From: Methylobacterium sp.
GTDB taxonomy: Bacteria > Pseudomonadota > Alphaproteobacteria > Rhizobiales > Beijerinckiaceae
Assembly (NCBI GenBank): GCA_021154065.1
Contig: JAJKJG010000182.1
Coordinates: forward strand, 1 to 6,288
Length of the DNA stretch: 6,288 nucleotides
Direction of reading: 5' to 3'
A model generated the notes under the pieces. It was not told the origin of the DNA. It did not search any database and saw nothing but the letters and a program-made list of their open reading frames with translations. This document shows, piece after piece, positions 1 to 5,379 of the stretch (position 1 is the stretch's first letter; the number at the start of each line of letters is the position of its first letter). Position numbers and translations under genes: made by a program.

Positions 1-278
1 GACGCCGCACCGTCGAGATAGGCCTCGGTGCGCTCGGGCCATCCGCGCGGCTCGAGGTACCACTCGAGCGGGCGCACGCCGTGCCGCTTCAGGATGCCGA
101 CGCTCTCGAAGACGCTGGAGAGGCGCTCGAACTCCCTGAAATGGGGCTCAAACACCTGATGCACCCGCCGCGCCACGTCCGCCTGCCAGAGAAGATGCGG
201 TGGCAGCGCCGTCGCGAGCGAAAAGAGGTGAGCGCGCCGACCCGGTGGCTGGATCGGGCGAAAGCAGGCCGCACTCAT
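1..278 (-). CDS. Type III polyketide synthase (chalcone synthase-like), N-terminal part, cut by the left edge
   Basis: This frame gives 92 residues starting MSAACFRPIQ and runs off the window without a stop. Seen: LFSLATALPPH near residues 18-28, a Q-A-D-V stretch, then FERLSSVFESVGILKRHGV and PLEWYLEPRGWPERTEAYL (about residues 50-88). That order (SxATALPPH, FxR...VF...GIxxR, PLEWYxxPxGWPERT) is typical of the N-terminus of bacterial type III polyketide synthases, homodimeric thiolase-fold enzymes that condense malonyl-CoA units on an acyl-CoA starter. The catalytic Cys-His-Asn triad would lie in the missing part, so activity cannot be judged. The ATG at 278-276 is preceded by GAGG five bases upstream, which supports this start. 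It overlaps by four bases the stop of the short upstream frame ending at 275, which would allow translational coupling. Product and starter unit cannot be inferred. Some Rhizobiales carry such a gene next to an isoprenylcysteine methyltransferase-like gene, which could be checked beyond the edge. Confidence 0.82.
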   Translation of the reverse strand, partial: MSAACFRPIQPPGRRAHLFSLATALPPHLLWQADVARRVHQVFEPHFREFERLSSVFESVGILKRHGVRPLEWYLEPRGWPERTEAYLDGAA

Positions 279-388
279 CTGCGCCTCGCGGCTTGCCGGA
301 TCAGGTCGGCGATCTCCTGCGGACGCGAGATCAGCGACAAATGCCTCGCTTTCAAATCTGACAGCGTCACCGAGGGGGTGTGATCCAT
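275..388 (-). pseudogene. Probable remnant: C-terminal end of an alpha/beta hydrolase-like protein
   Basis: A 37-codon frame starts at an ATG (388-386) and ends in TGA at 277-275, overlapping the polyketide synthase ATG as ATGA. Its reading, MDHTPSVTLSDLKARHLS then LISRPQEIADLIRQAARRR, resembles the last strand and helix of alpha/beta hydrolases, where a conserved His is followed by a Pro-containing segment and a terminal 'evadlIrxa' helix. Translation continues upstream in the same frame for 11 more plausible codons (GHSRHEALKAH) to an in-frame TGA at 424-422. There is no convincing Shine-Dalgarno sequence before the ATG, and no nucleophile elbow is present, so this cannot be an intact hydrolase. 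I infer a decayed or truncated gene. A genuine 37-residue protein, or chance similarity with the ATGA overlap as coincidence, is also possible. Confidence 0.35.
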
Positions 389-699
389 ATGGGCTTTCAA
401 AGCCTCATGCCGGCTATGGCCTCAACTCATCCACCCTCGACGGATCGTCAATCTCAGAGGTTGCGACTACGCTCACAATGTCGCGCGGCTGCCGAGCTGC
501 AAGTACATCCTAAGGTATGAAGGTGCTCGGGCCGTTCCAATGTCAGCCTGTAAGATCTGACAGAACCTCGGTGGGTTACGTCGAGATAAGGTTTGCCCGG
601 CTATCAAGCGTGCTGGGCTTCGATCCGAACCCACACCGCCCGGCCAAGGCCGCCTCCGGCCAGCGATGACAGCGAGGCTTAAACTCGCGCGCGGCTCGA
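389..699. other. Intergenic stretch without a convincing gene
   Basis: These roughly 310 bases lie between the remnant frame and the end of the ATP synthase operon. Base composition looks visibly less GC-rich than the flanking genes, especially over 330-640, and no frame on either strand shows the G/C-biased third positions or recognisable motifs of the neighbours. Contents seen: a compact inverted repeat GGCTTT-C-AAAGCC (392-404), an imperfect operator-like repeat TGTCAG-N10-CTGACA (541-562), and a short GC hairpin at 648-661 close behind atpF. A stretch near 618-633 resembles a tRNA T-arm, but no acceptor or anticodon arms accompany it. Confidence 0.6.
648..661 (-). terminator. Possible weak terminator hairpin after the F0 operon
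   Basis: GGCCG-CCTC-CGGCC forms a perfect five-base-pair stem with a four-base loop about 40 bases beyond the atpF stop. On the transcript strand it is followed only by TTGG rather than a U-tract, so intrinsic termination would be inefficient or Rho would be needed. Position is the main argument; in DNA this GC-rich such hairpins arise by chance. Confidence 0.25.
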
Positions 700-1188
700 T
701 TACGCGTTCAGCTTGCGGCGCACGTCGGCGAGGCTCTTGGCGACGAGGTCCTGGGCGGCGTCGCCGGCGAGCTTCTCGCGCAAAAGCGTCTCCGAGACGG
801 CGATCGCCGCGTCGGCGGCTGCGGCCCGGACCTGCGCCGTCGCCTGCGTCTCGGCCTGGGCGATCTTCGCCTCGGCGGCGCGGGTGCGGCGCTCGATGAA
901 GTCCTGCATGCGGCGGTGCGCCTCGTCGGCGGTGCGCCGCGCCTCGTCCTGGGCGGCGGCGAGGATGTCCTGCGCCTCGCGCTCGGCCTCGCCGCGGCGC
1001 GTCTGATAGTCGGCGAGCACCTTTGCGGCTTCCTCGCGCAGGCGCTTCGCCTCGTCGAGCTCGGCGCGGATGCGCTTGCCGCGCTGGTCGAGAGCCTCCG
1101 TCATGGCGCGCAAGCCGCCGACCTTCCACAGGATCGCGGCGAAGATGAAGAAGGCGACGGCGACCCAGGTTTCGGCTTCGAAGAACAT
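700..1188 (-). CDS. atpF: F0F1 ATP synthase subunit b
   Basis: This 162-residue protein is one of the two peripheral-stalk (stator) subunits of F0. One N-terminal membrane helix covers roughly residues 5-23 ([16 protein letters not shown]). The rest is a long, charged, Ala/Glu/Arg-rich helix that dimerises with b' and reaches up to F1 delta, holding the alpha3-beta3 hexamer against rotation. Residues 32-40 read ALDQRGKRI, the equivalent of the conserved 'lDxRxxkI' just after the membrane in alphaproteobacterial b subunits. Length is normal for the group (about 160). The ATG follows the b' gene by 11 bases; the b' stop TAA runs straight into AGGA, so stop and ribosome binding site overlap (TAAGGA), typical of tight translational coupling. 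It is the last gene of the operon. The short C-terminus (VRRKLNA) is intact and ends in TAA. Confidence 0.95.
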   Translation of the reverse strand: MFFEAETWVAVAFFIFAAILWKVGGLRAMTEALDQRGKRIRAELDEAKRLREEAAKVLADYQTRRGEAEREAQDILAAAQDEARRTADEAHRRMQDFIERRTRAAEAKIAQAETQATAQVRAAAADAAIAVSETLLREKLAGDAAQDLVAKSLADVRRKLNA

Positions 1189-1199
1189 CGCCCCGGTCC

Positions 1200-1745
1200 T
1201 TATCGCACCATGCTGCGGTCGAGCGCCGCCTCGACCGCGGCGCGCTGCGGCGCCTCGCCGGTGAGCCGGGCGACGATCGCCGTCGCGGCCTCGGCGGCGA
1301 TGCCGCGCACGCTCGTCATGGCCGCGGCGGTGCGGCTCGAGATCGTCCCTTCGGACGCGGCGATCATGGTGTTGAGCTCGGCCTCGAGCGCCTTTCGCTT
1401 GACGTCGGCCTCGGCGGCGAGCGCGTCGCGCGTCTCCTGCGCGATCGCCTTCGACTTGGCGCGCGCCTCGGCGAGCGACTTCTCATAAGCCGCGCCCGCG
1501 GCCTCCGACTCGGCCCGCAGGCGCTCGGCCTCGGCGAGGTCGTCGGCGATGCGGTTGGTGCGGTCCTCGAGGATGGCGCCGATCCGCGGCAGCGCCACCT
1601 TGGCCATCAGCCAGTAGAGCAGGCCGAAGGCGATCGCGAACCACAGGAGCTGCGACGCGAAAGTCTCGCTCGCGAACGGCGGGAAGGCGCCCTTGGCATG
1701 CGCCTCGGGCGCAGCACCGGTCGTCGCGTGGGTGGGCTGGGCCAA
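1200..1745 (-). CDS. atpX: F0F1 ATP synthase subunit b' (second b-type stator subunit), TTG start
   Basis: This 181-residue b' subunit (also called atpF2 or atpG in rhizobial annotations) pairs with AtpF to form the heterodimeric stator stalk found in alphaproteobacteria, cyanobacteria and chloroplasts. An Ala/Pro-rich cytoplasmic N-terminus of about 28 residues is followed by a membrane helix near 31-50 ([20 protein letters not shown]), then [20 protein letters not shown], the conserved post-membrane 'LPrIg.iLe.R...I..DL' signature of b'. A long Ala/Glu coiled coil runs to the C-terminus. The start is TTG (1745-1743): GGAGG at 1757-1753 sits seven bases upstream, and the first in-frame ATG codes for Met47 inside the membrane helix, so no other start gives a complete protein. 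The gene begins 20 bases after atpE ends. b and b' are distinguished here by the longer N-terminus and this signature. Confidence 0.94.
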   Translation of the reverse strand: MAQPTHATTGAAPEAHAKGAFPPFASETFASQLLWFAIAFGLLYWLMAKVALPRIGAILEDRTNRIADDLAEAERLRAESEAAGAAYEKSLAEARAKSKAIAQETRDALAAEADVKRKALEAELNTMIAASEGTISSRTAAAMTSVRGIAAEAATAIVARLTGEAPQRAAVEAALDRSMVR

Positions 1746-1752
1746 GGCTCGA

Positions 1753-1757
1753 CCTCC
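1753..1757 (-). promoter_or_regulatory. Ribosome binding site GGAGG that fixes the TTG start of b'
   Basis: GGAGG on the minus strand lies seven bases before the TTG at 1745-1743. It is the strongest Shine-Dalgarno match in the operon and decides the start of a gene that has no usable ATG, possibly compensating for the weaker initiation codon. Confidence 0.8.
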
Positions 1758-1765
1758 GTCCCTGG

Positions 1766-1993
1766 CTAGACCACGAAGAGGAGGAGCAGCGCGACGAGCA
1801 GCGAGAAGATGCCGAGCGCCTCGGTCACCGCGAAGCCGAAGATCAGCCGCGCGAACTGGCCGTCGGCCGCCGACGGGTTGCGCAGCGCGCCCGAGAGGTA
1901 GTTCGCGAAGATGAGGCCGACGCCGATGCCGGCGCCGCCCATTCCGAGGCAGGCGAGACCGGCGCCGATGAACTTCGCAGCGGTGGGATCCAT
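1766..1993 (-). CDS. atpE: F0F1 ATP synthase subunit c
   Basis: This 75-residue hairpin proteolipid forms the rotating c-ring of F0. Helix 1 (about 8-30) contains the packed glycine run G20-x-G22-x-G24-x-G26 (GAGIGVG). The polar loop holds R38-N39-P40, which contacts gamma and epsilon. Helix 2 (about 47-73) carries the proton-binding carboxylate Glu58 in [10 protein letters not shown]. The residues around Glu58 (Thr57, Ala59) do not form the Gln/Ser/Thr set known from sodium-type rings, so a proton-driven ring is inferred. Ring stoichiometry cannot be read from this. The ATG is preceded by AGGAG eight bases upstream. The gene sits 50 bases after atpB and 20 before b'; high c-subunit demand is usually met by efficient translation in this position. 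Confidence 0.97.
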   Translation of the reverse strand: MDPTAAKFIGAGLACLGMGGAGIGVGLIFANYLSGALRNPSAADGQFARLIFGFAVTEALGIFSLLVALLLLFVV

Positions 1994-2043
1994 GTCGAGA
2001 GCTCCTTGACGGGTTGAAGGTGAAGACGTCCGGCGCGAGCGCG

Positions 2044-2793
2044 TCAGTGGCCGGGATGAAGGGCGTCGTTGAGGTAGATGCAGGTCAGGATGGTGAAGAC
2101 GTAGGCCTGGAGCACCGCGACGAGAAGCTCGAGCGCGGTCAGCGCCACGGTCATGCCGAGCGGCAGCACGGCGCCGAGCCAGCCGGCGGCGCCGAGCGCC
2201 CCGAGCGAGGCGACGAAGCCGGCGAAGACCTTGAGCGTGATGTGGCCGGCGAGCATGTTGGCGAACAGGCGCACCGACAGGCTGATCGGCCGCGAGAGGA
2301 ACGAGATCACCTCGATCATCGTGACCAGCGGCAGGATGTAGACCGGCACGCCGGAGGGCACGAACAGCCGCAGGAAGCGCAGGCCGTGCTTGGCGAAGCC
2401 GTAGACGAGGACGGTGCCGATCACGAGGGCGGCGAGCGCGAAGGTGATGATGATGTGGCTCGTCACCGTGAAGCCGCCCGGGATGATCCCGAACAGGTTG
2501 AGGACGAGGATGAACATGAACAGCGAGAACACGAACGGGAAGAAGCGCATGCCCTCCTGGCCGGCGGAACTTCGCACCGTCGCGGCGACGAACTCATAGG
2601 ACATCTCGGCGAGCGACTGCATCCGCCCGGGCACGAGCGCGCGGCCGCGGGTCGCGGCGAGCGTCAGGAGCGCGATGACGCCGAGCGCGCCGAACATGAA
2701 CAGCGACGCGTTCGTGAACACGATCTCGGTGTTGCCGATATGGCCGAGGCGGAGGATCGGCTTCAGCTCGAACTGGTGGATCGGATCGGCCAT
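2044..2793 (-). CDS. atpB: F0F1 ATP synthase subunit a (proton channel)
   Basis: This 249-residue polytopic membrane protein provides the two proton half-channels beside the c-ring. The essential arginine is Arg175 in [15 protein letters not shown], equivalent to E. coli Arg210. The conserved '[11 protein letters not shown].iYl.da' segment near the C-terminus contains Gln229, matching E. coli Gln252. Several hydrophobic helices are clear (about 28-48, 85-107, 114-135, 153-170, 205-240). I choose the ATG at 2793 because [13 protein letters not shown] is the usual alphaproteobacterial beginning and gives the family's normal length of about 250. A GTG at 2823 would add ten residues (start NSKEGTEPA) but lacks a good ribosome binding site, while AAGGAAGGG lies within that extension and can serve the ATG, although its spacing (about 12 bases) is long. 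It follows atpI by 67 bases. Confidence 0.96.
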   Translation of the reverse strand: MADPIHQFELKPILRLGHIGNTEIVFTNASLFMFGALGVIALLTLAATRGRALVPGRMQSLAEMSYEFVAATVRSSAGQEGMRFFPFVFSLFMFILVLNLFGIIPGGFTVTSHIIITFALAALVIGTVLVYGFAKHGLRFLRLFVPSGVPVYILPLVTMIEVISFLSRPISLSVRLFANMLAGHITLKVFAGFVASLGALGAAGWLGAVLPLGMTVALTALELLVAVLQAYVFTILTCIYLNDALHPGH

Positions 2794-2860
2794 CGCCGGT
2801 TCGGTCCCTTCCTTTGAGTTCACACGGGCCGGGCGGCCTCGTCCGATGGCCGGCGCGACA

Positions 2861-3241
2861 CTACGAATTCGGCGGCTTCGATCCGGTTCCGCCCGGCGTG
2901 GTCGTCGCGCCGGCGGCCCGCACCACGTTGAAGGTGCCCGCCGCGAAGCCGAGCAGCAGGAACACGATCAGCCCCCAAGGAGACGTCCCCAGGAGGCGGT
3001 CGAGAAGCCAGCCGAGGCCACCCCCGGCGATGACGCCGGCCACGAACTCCGACGACATGCGGAACGCGCGGCCGATCGCGGAGGGATCGGAAGTCGACGC
3101 TTCGGGACGCGGCCCTCCGCCGGGCGCGGGGTCGCGCTTGCGGTCGAGCTGCGTCTCGAGGCGCTTGAGCCTCTCGGAGAGATCGCCGTCGGGATGTCGA
3201 TCGGCACCGCGTCCGCTCCCCCGCCCGTCGTCACCGCTCAT
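2861..3241 (-). CDS. atpI: AtpI, F0F1 ATP synthase assembly protein
   Basis: This 126-residue protein is first in the F0 operon. The N-terminal 60 residues are hydrophilic, charged and Gly/Pro-rich, with [12 protein letters not shown] as a short amphipathic helix. Two membrane helices follow: about 66-86 ([20 protein letters not shown]) and 89-110 ([20 protein letters not shown]). The glycine-rich '[14 protein letters not shown]..lGtsPwg.i.flllGfaaG..nv.ra' pattern is characteristic of alphaproteobacterial AtpI (AtpI/Gct family). In other bacteria AtpI assists c-ring assembly and has been linked to Mg2+ handling; that role is known from the family and not shown here. The ATG at 3241-3239 begins MSGDDGRG. 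No strong Shine-Dalgarno sequence is visible upstream (only GCGGG). The long C-terminal tail ([16 protein letters not shown]) is low-complexity. Confidence 0.92.
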   Translation of the reverse strand: MSGDDGRGSGRGADRHPDGDLSERLKRLETQLDRKRDPAPGGGPRPEASTSDPSAIGRAFRMSSEFVAGVIAGGGLGWLLDRLLGTSPWGLIVFLLLGFAAGTFNVVRAAGATTTPGGTGSKPPNS

Positions 3242-3302
3242 GGCGAAAACCCGCGCGCGAAGAAAGCCGAAACGGTCCCGGCAACCCCCCGAAGCCGGGC
3301 GC

Positions 3303-3331
3303 ACCATAGTTTCGAGGGGGGAGGGTGTCAA
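3303..3331 (-). promoter_or_regulatory. Sigma-70-type promoter of the F0 operon
   Basis: On the minus strand TTGACA (3331-3326), preceded by C as in the alphaproteobacterial CTTGACA form, is separated by exactly 17 bases from TATGGT (3308-3303). Transcription would begin near 3296, leaving a leader of about 55 bases before the atpI ATG. The spacer carries a run of C with one T on this strand. It lies just after the stop of the glycosyltransferase-like gene, so the F0 operon can be expressed independently of it. At the beginning of the leader CCCGGC (3277-3282) can pair with GCCGGG (3294-3299). Confidence 0.78.
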
Positions 3332-3359
3332 GAAACCGCACGATCGGCGTAAGCATATG

Positions 3360-3878
3360 TTATTGCTTGCGATTTGGCCGGCGCGGGGCGGCGATGCGGG
3401 CGTCGAGGCGGACCGGCCGGAGGCTCCGCGGCAGCCTCGGGCCGAGAACGAGCGCGCGATGGACGAGATCGCCGGCGCGGACTTGGCGCGCGCCGGCAAG
3501 CCGCTCCCACAGGAGGGCCGCCCGGGCCGCAAGCCCGCCGCCGCGGCGGGCGCGCCCGAGGCCGGGCCCGGAAGCGCCGGCCAGGTACGCCTCGACGGCG
3601 CCAATCCACCCCTCCTGCGGCACGTCGCCGGCCTCAAGGCAGAACAGCCAGTCGCGGCGCGCGACTGCGGCGCCTGCGGCAAAGGCCAACCGACGCTCGG
3701 CGATCCGGACATGCGCCGCCCCGACGCCCTCGGCGACGGCTGCGATCTCGCCTGCGGCGTCAAGGTCGAGCACCACGGCGTCGGCGACGAGCCCGGCCGC
3801 GACCGCCGGGACGAGGGCGGCGAGCGTCGCCGCAAGCGGCTCGATGCCGTCTTCGGTCAGGATCAAGGCCGTGATCAT
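3360..3878 (-). CDS. Small family-2 glycosyltransferase-like protein, degenerate
   Basis: This 172-residue protein starts MITALILTEDGIEPLAATLA and resembles the small GT-A-fold proteins of Rhizobiales usually annotated as family-2 glycosyltransferases: an N-terminal beta strand, 'LaaTLaALVPa...GlV.davvlD', 'A...ArrdWLFCLeaGDvPqeGWI', then an Arg-rich tail. Key motifs are eroded. Where active GT2 enzymes have an Asp-rich nucleotide-sugar site (typically DggStDgT) this one has VLDLDAAGEI, and the metal-binding DxD position reads LEAGDVP. It lacks the second half of a full GT2 domain and has no membrane anchor. Catalysis is therefore doubtful. The ATG is backed by AGAAGG four bases upstream. It precedes the F0 operon on the same strand with 118 bases between and a separate promoter in the gap, so a functional link is not implied. 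It is divergent from the radical SAM gene. Confidence 0.75.
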   Translation of the reverse strand: MITALILTEDGIEPLAATLAALVPAVAAGLVADAVVLDLDAAGEIAAVAEGVGAAHVRIAERRLAFAAGAAVARRDWLFCLEAGDVPQEGWIGAVEAYLAGASGPGLGRARRGGGLAARAALLWERLAGARQVRAGDLVHRALVLGPRLPRSLRPVRLDARIAAPRRPNRKQ

Positions 3879-3932
3879 GGCGCCTTCTAACCCGGCTAGA
3901 GAGGGGGGCTCGCTTAAATTTTCCTATCTGGC

Positions 3933-3961
3933 TTGATTGTTTGTTCCTTATTTGTTCTAAT
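3933..3961 (+). promoter_or_regulatory. Promoter of the radical SAM gene, overlapped by a LexA box
   Basis: TTGATT (3933-3938) and TCTAAT (3956-3961) are separated by exactly 17 bases, placing transcription start near 3968, about 20 bases before the first ATG. The whole LexA box lies in the spacer and touches the -10 element, the arrangement expected of a repressible promoter. The region is strikingly AT-rich compared with its surroundings. Confidence 0.65.
3943..3957 (+). promoter_or_regulatory. LexA (SOS) box, alphaproteobacterial type
   Basis: The sequence is GTTC-CTTATTT-GTTC, a perfect match to the direct-repeat GTTC-N7-GTTC operator recognised by alphaproteobacterial LexA, with the AT-rich spacer usual for real sites. 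Read on the other strand it is GAAC-N7-GAAC. Its position inside the promoter argues against chance. It lies about 65 bases upstream of the divergent glycosyltransferase-like gene, so LexA could influence both. Confidence 0.75.
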
Positions 3962-3988
3962 CGACTCTTGAGACACCCCGATTCGGAA

Positions 3989-5185
3989 ATGAGCACGGCC
4001 ATGAGCGCCCGCCTGAGAAAAGCCAGCCCCGACGCCGTCGTCAGCGCGCCCGCGGTGCGCAGCGCCATCGCGGCCGCCGAGGCGGCGCGGCGCTTCAGCC
4101 TCGAGCCGGGGGCGATCGCGGAGAGCGAGACCCGGCGCGGGCGCGGCGCGGTCTCGAACCCGCATGCCCGCTTCGAGCCGGTCGAAAGCGAGCGCTTCGA
4201 CGACGGCTGGGATTTGCCCGAAGAGCCGGCGCCGCTCAAGACCGAGGTGACGATCGAGCGGCCGCGCACCATCATCGCGCGAAACGACTCGCCCGACATC
4301 AGCTTCGACCGCTCGATCAACCCGTATCGCGGCTGCGAGCATGGCTGCGTCTACTGCTTCGCGCGTCCGACCCACGCCTATCAGGGGCTCTCGCCCGGTC
4401 TCGATTTCGAGACCAAGCTGTTCGCGAAGCCGAACGCCGCCGAGCTCCTCGAGAAGGAGCTGGCAAAGCCGGGCTACGCCGCGAAGACCATGGCGATGGG
4501 GACGAACACCGACCCCTACCAGCCGATCGAGAAGAGGTTCCGGATCACGCGCGCGGTGCTCGAGGTGCTGTCGCGGACGAACCACCCGGTCGGCATCGTG
4601 ACGAAGTCGCACCTCGTCACGCGCGACATCGACATCCTGGCGCCGATGGCCGATCGCGGCCTTGCCAAGGTCGCGCTGTCGGTGACGAGCCTCGACCCGC
4701 GGCTCGCGCGCAAGATGGAGCCGCGCGCCGCGACGCCGGCAAAGCGCCTCGACGCCATCCGCAAGCTCGCCGAGGCCGGCATCCCGGTGTCGGTGCTTGT
4801 CGCGCCGATCGTGCCCGGCATCAACGACCACGAGATCGAGGACATCCTCCAGGCGACCTACGCGGCCGGGGCGCGCGAGGCCGGCTACGTGCTGTTGCGG
4901 CTGCCGCACGAGCTCAGGGAGATCGTGCGCGACTGGCTGTCGGAGAACTATCCGGACAAGCTCAAGCACGTGTTCTCGCTCGTCGGCGACACCCGCGGCG
5001 GCAAGCTCTACGATTCCGCCTGGGGCAAGCGCCAGACCGGCGTCGGCCCCTATGCCTGGATGATCGGCCGCCGATTCGAGCAGGCGTCAGAGCGCTTCGG
5101 CTTCAACCGCGTCCGCCGGACGCTGCGCACGGACCTGTTCACGCCGACGGCGCGCGAGGGGGTGGGGCAGCTGAGCCTGTTCTGA
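3989..5185 (+). CDS. PA0069-family radical SAM protein (SplB-like), with C-terminal clamp-type motif
   Basis: This 398-residue protein has a family-typical N-terminus (RGRGAVSNPHARFEPV, about 50-65) followed by a radical SAM TIM-barrel. The Cys-x3-Cys-x2-Cys cluster motif RGCEHGCVYCFARP gives C116, C120 and C123 as 4Fe-4S ligands. Further barrel landmarks are GTNTDPYQPIE (171-181), IVTKS (203-207), VTSLD (232-236), EPRAATPAKRL (244-254) and APIVPGIND (272-280). It belongs to the COG1533 group related to spore photoproduct lyase, the PA0069/Rv2578c type, whose substrate is unknown to me. No cysteine occurs outside the cluster, so the hydrogen-donor Cys of Bacillus spore photoproduct lyase has no counterpart. 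The last five residues, QLSLF (394-398), match the beta-clamp-binding consensus QL(S/D)LF after a flexible tail. I chose the ATG at 3989; the ATG at 4001 is also possible because neither has a strong ribosome site. The promoter carries a LexA box, and rnhB follows. Confidence 0.9.
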   Translation: MSTAMSARLRKASPDAVVSAPAVRSAIAAAEAARRFSLEPGAIAESETRRGRGAVSNPHARFEPVESERFDDGWDLPEEPAPLKTEVTIERPRTIIARNDSPDISFDRSINPYRGCEHGCVYCFARPTHAYQGLSPGLDFETKLFAKPNAAELLEKELAKPGYAAKTMAMGTNTDPYQPIEKRFRITRAVLEVLSRTNHPVGIVTKSHLVTRDIDILAPMADRGLAKVALSVTSLDPRLARKMEPRAATPAKRLDAIRKLAEAGIPVSVLVAPIVPGINDHEIEDILQATYAAGAREAGYVLLRLPHELREIVRDWLSENYPDKLKHVFSLVGDTRGGKLYDSAWGKRQTGVGPYAWMIGRRFEQASERFGFNRVRRTLRTDLFTPTAREGVGQLSLF

Positions 5186-5197
5186 CGGTCGCACCCT

Positions 5198-5296
5198 CTG
5201 TCATCCCGGCCGAAGCGAAGCGGAGAGCCGGGATCCACGTTCACGTGCCGGCCCATGGGTCCCGGATAGCCGCTGCGCGGGCTTCCGGGATGACAG
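5198..5296. repeat. Dispersed palindromic repeat element (REP-like)
   Basis: A perfect 12-base outer inverted repeat, CTGTCATCCCGG (5198-5209) and CCGGGATGACAG (5285-5296), encloses two smaller hairpins: CCCGGC (5205-5210) with GCCGGG (5227-5232), and TCCCGGA (5260-5266) with TCCGGGA (5284-5290). The wording 'TGTCATCCCGGCCG...GAGAGCCGGGATCC' is familiar from dispersed intergenic palindromes in rhizobial and related genomes. It lies 12 bases after the radical SAM stop and could form a bidirectional transcript-end structure or a cruciform. No transposase is present; any mobility would be in trans. Confidence 0.72.
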
Positions 5297-5326
5297 TGGT
5301 GGGTGTGGATTGCGTGAGTCGATTAG

Positions 5327-5379
5327 GCGGCAGCTCCTCGCCGGCGTGACTCGCGCCGCGATTCGCGCTGAGCTGCCGC
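5327..5379. repeat. Inverted repeat immediately upstream of rnhB
   Basis: GCGGCAGCTC (5327-5336) and GAGCTGCCGC (5370-5379) are perfect ten-base arms separated by 33 bases. The second arm ends three bases before the rnhB ATG and occupies the place where a ribosome binding site would be expected; none is visible there. In RNA the stem would sequester the initiation region. The loop also holds two GANTC sites. A role in translation control is inference. Confidence 0.5.

Noticed and set aside
618..634. tRNA T-arm-like sequence around TTCGATCC
   Set aside because: No matching acceptor, D or anticodon arms can be placed around it on either strand.
473..1129. Minus-strand frame of 218 codons in another phase over atpF
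   Set aside because: It is an Arg-rich out-of-phase reading of the b subunit gene; the atpF frame has the membrane helix and coiled coil.
2014..2817. Long plus-strand frame encoding a Glu/His/Arg-rich 267-residue product
   Set aside because: It is the exact antisense of atpB. The charged, repetitive composition is what complementary reading of a hydrophobic membrane protein gives, and it has no motif or ribosome site.
2861..3835. 324-codon minus-strand frame spanning atpI and the glycosyltransferase-like gene
   Set aside because: Only its last 126 codons (AtpI) are real. The first part is an Arg/Ser-rich shifted reading of the glycosyltransferase-like gene and crosses the operon promoter.
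3941..3988. TTG at 3941 as the start of the radical SAM protein
   Set aside because: It lies inside the LexA box and promoter, upstream of the predicted transcription start, and has no ribosome binding site. The extra 16 residues do not resemble the family.
3914..4969. Long minus-strand frame (351 codons) opposite the radical SAM gene
   Set aside because: The composition is Arg/Asp/His-rich without domains, and the opposite strand has unmistakable radical SAM motifs. High GC produces such long antisense frames.
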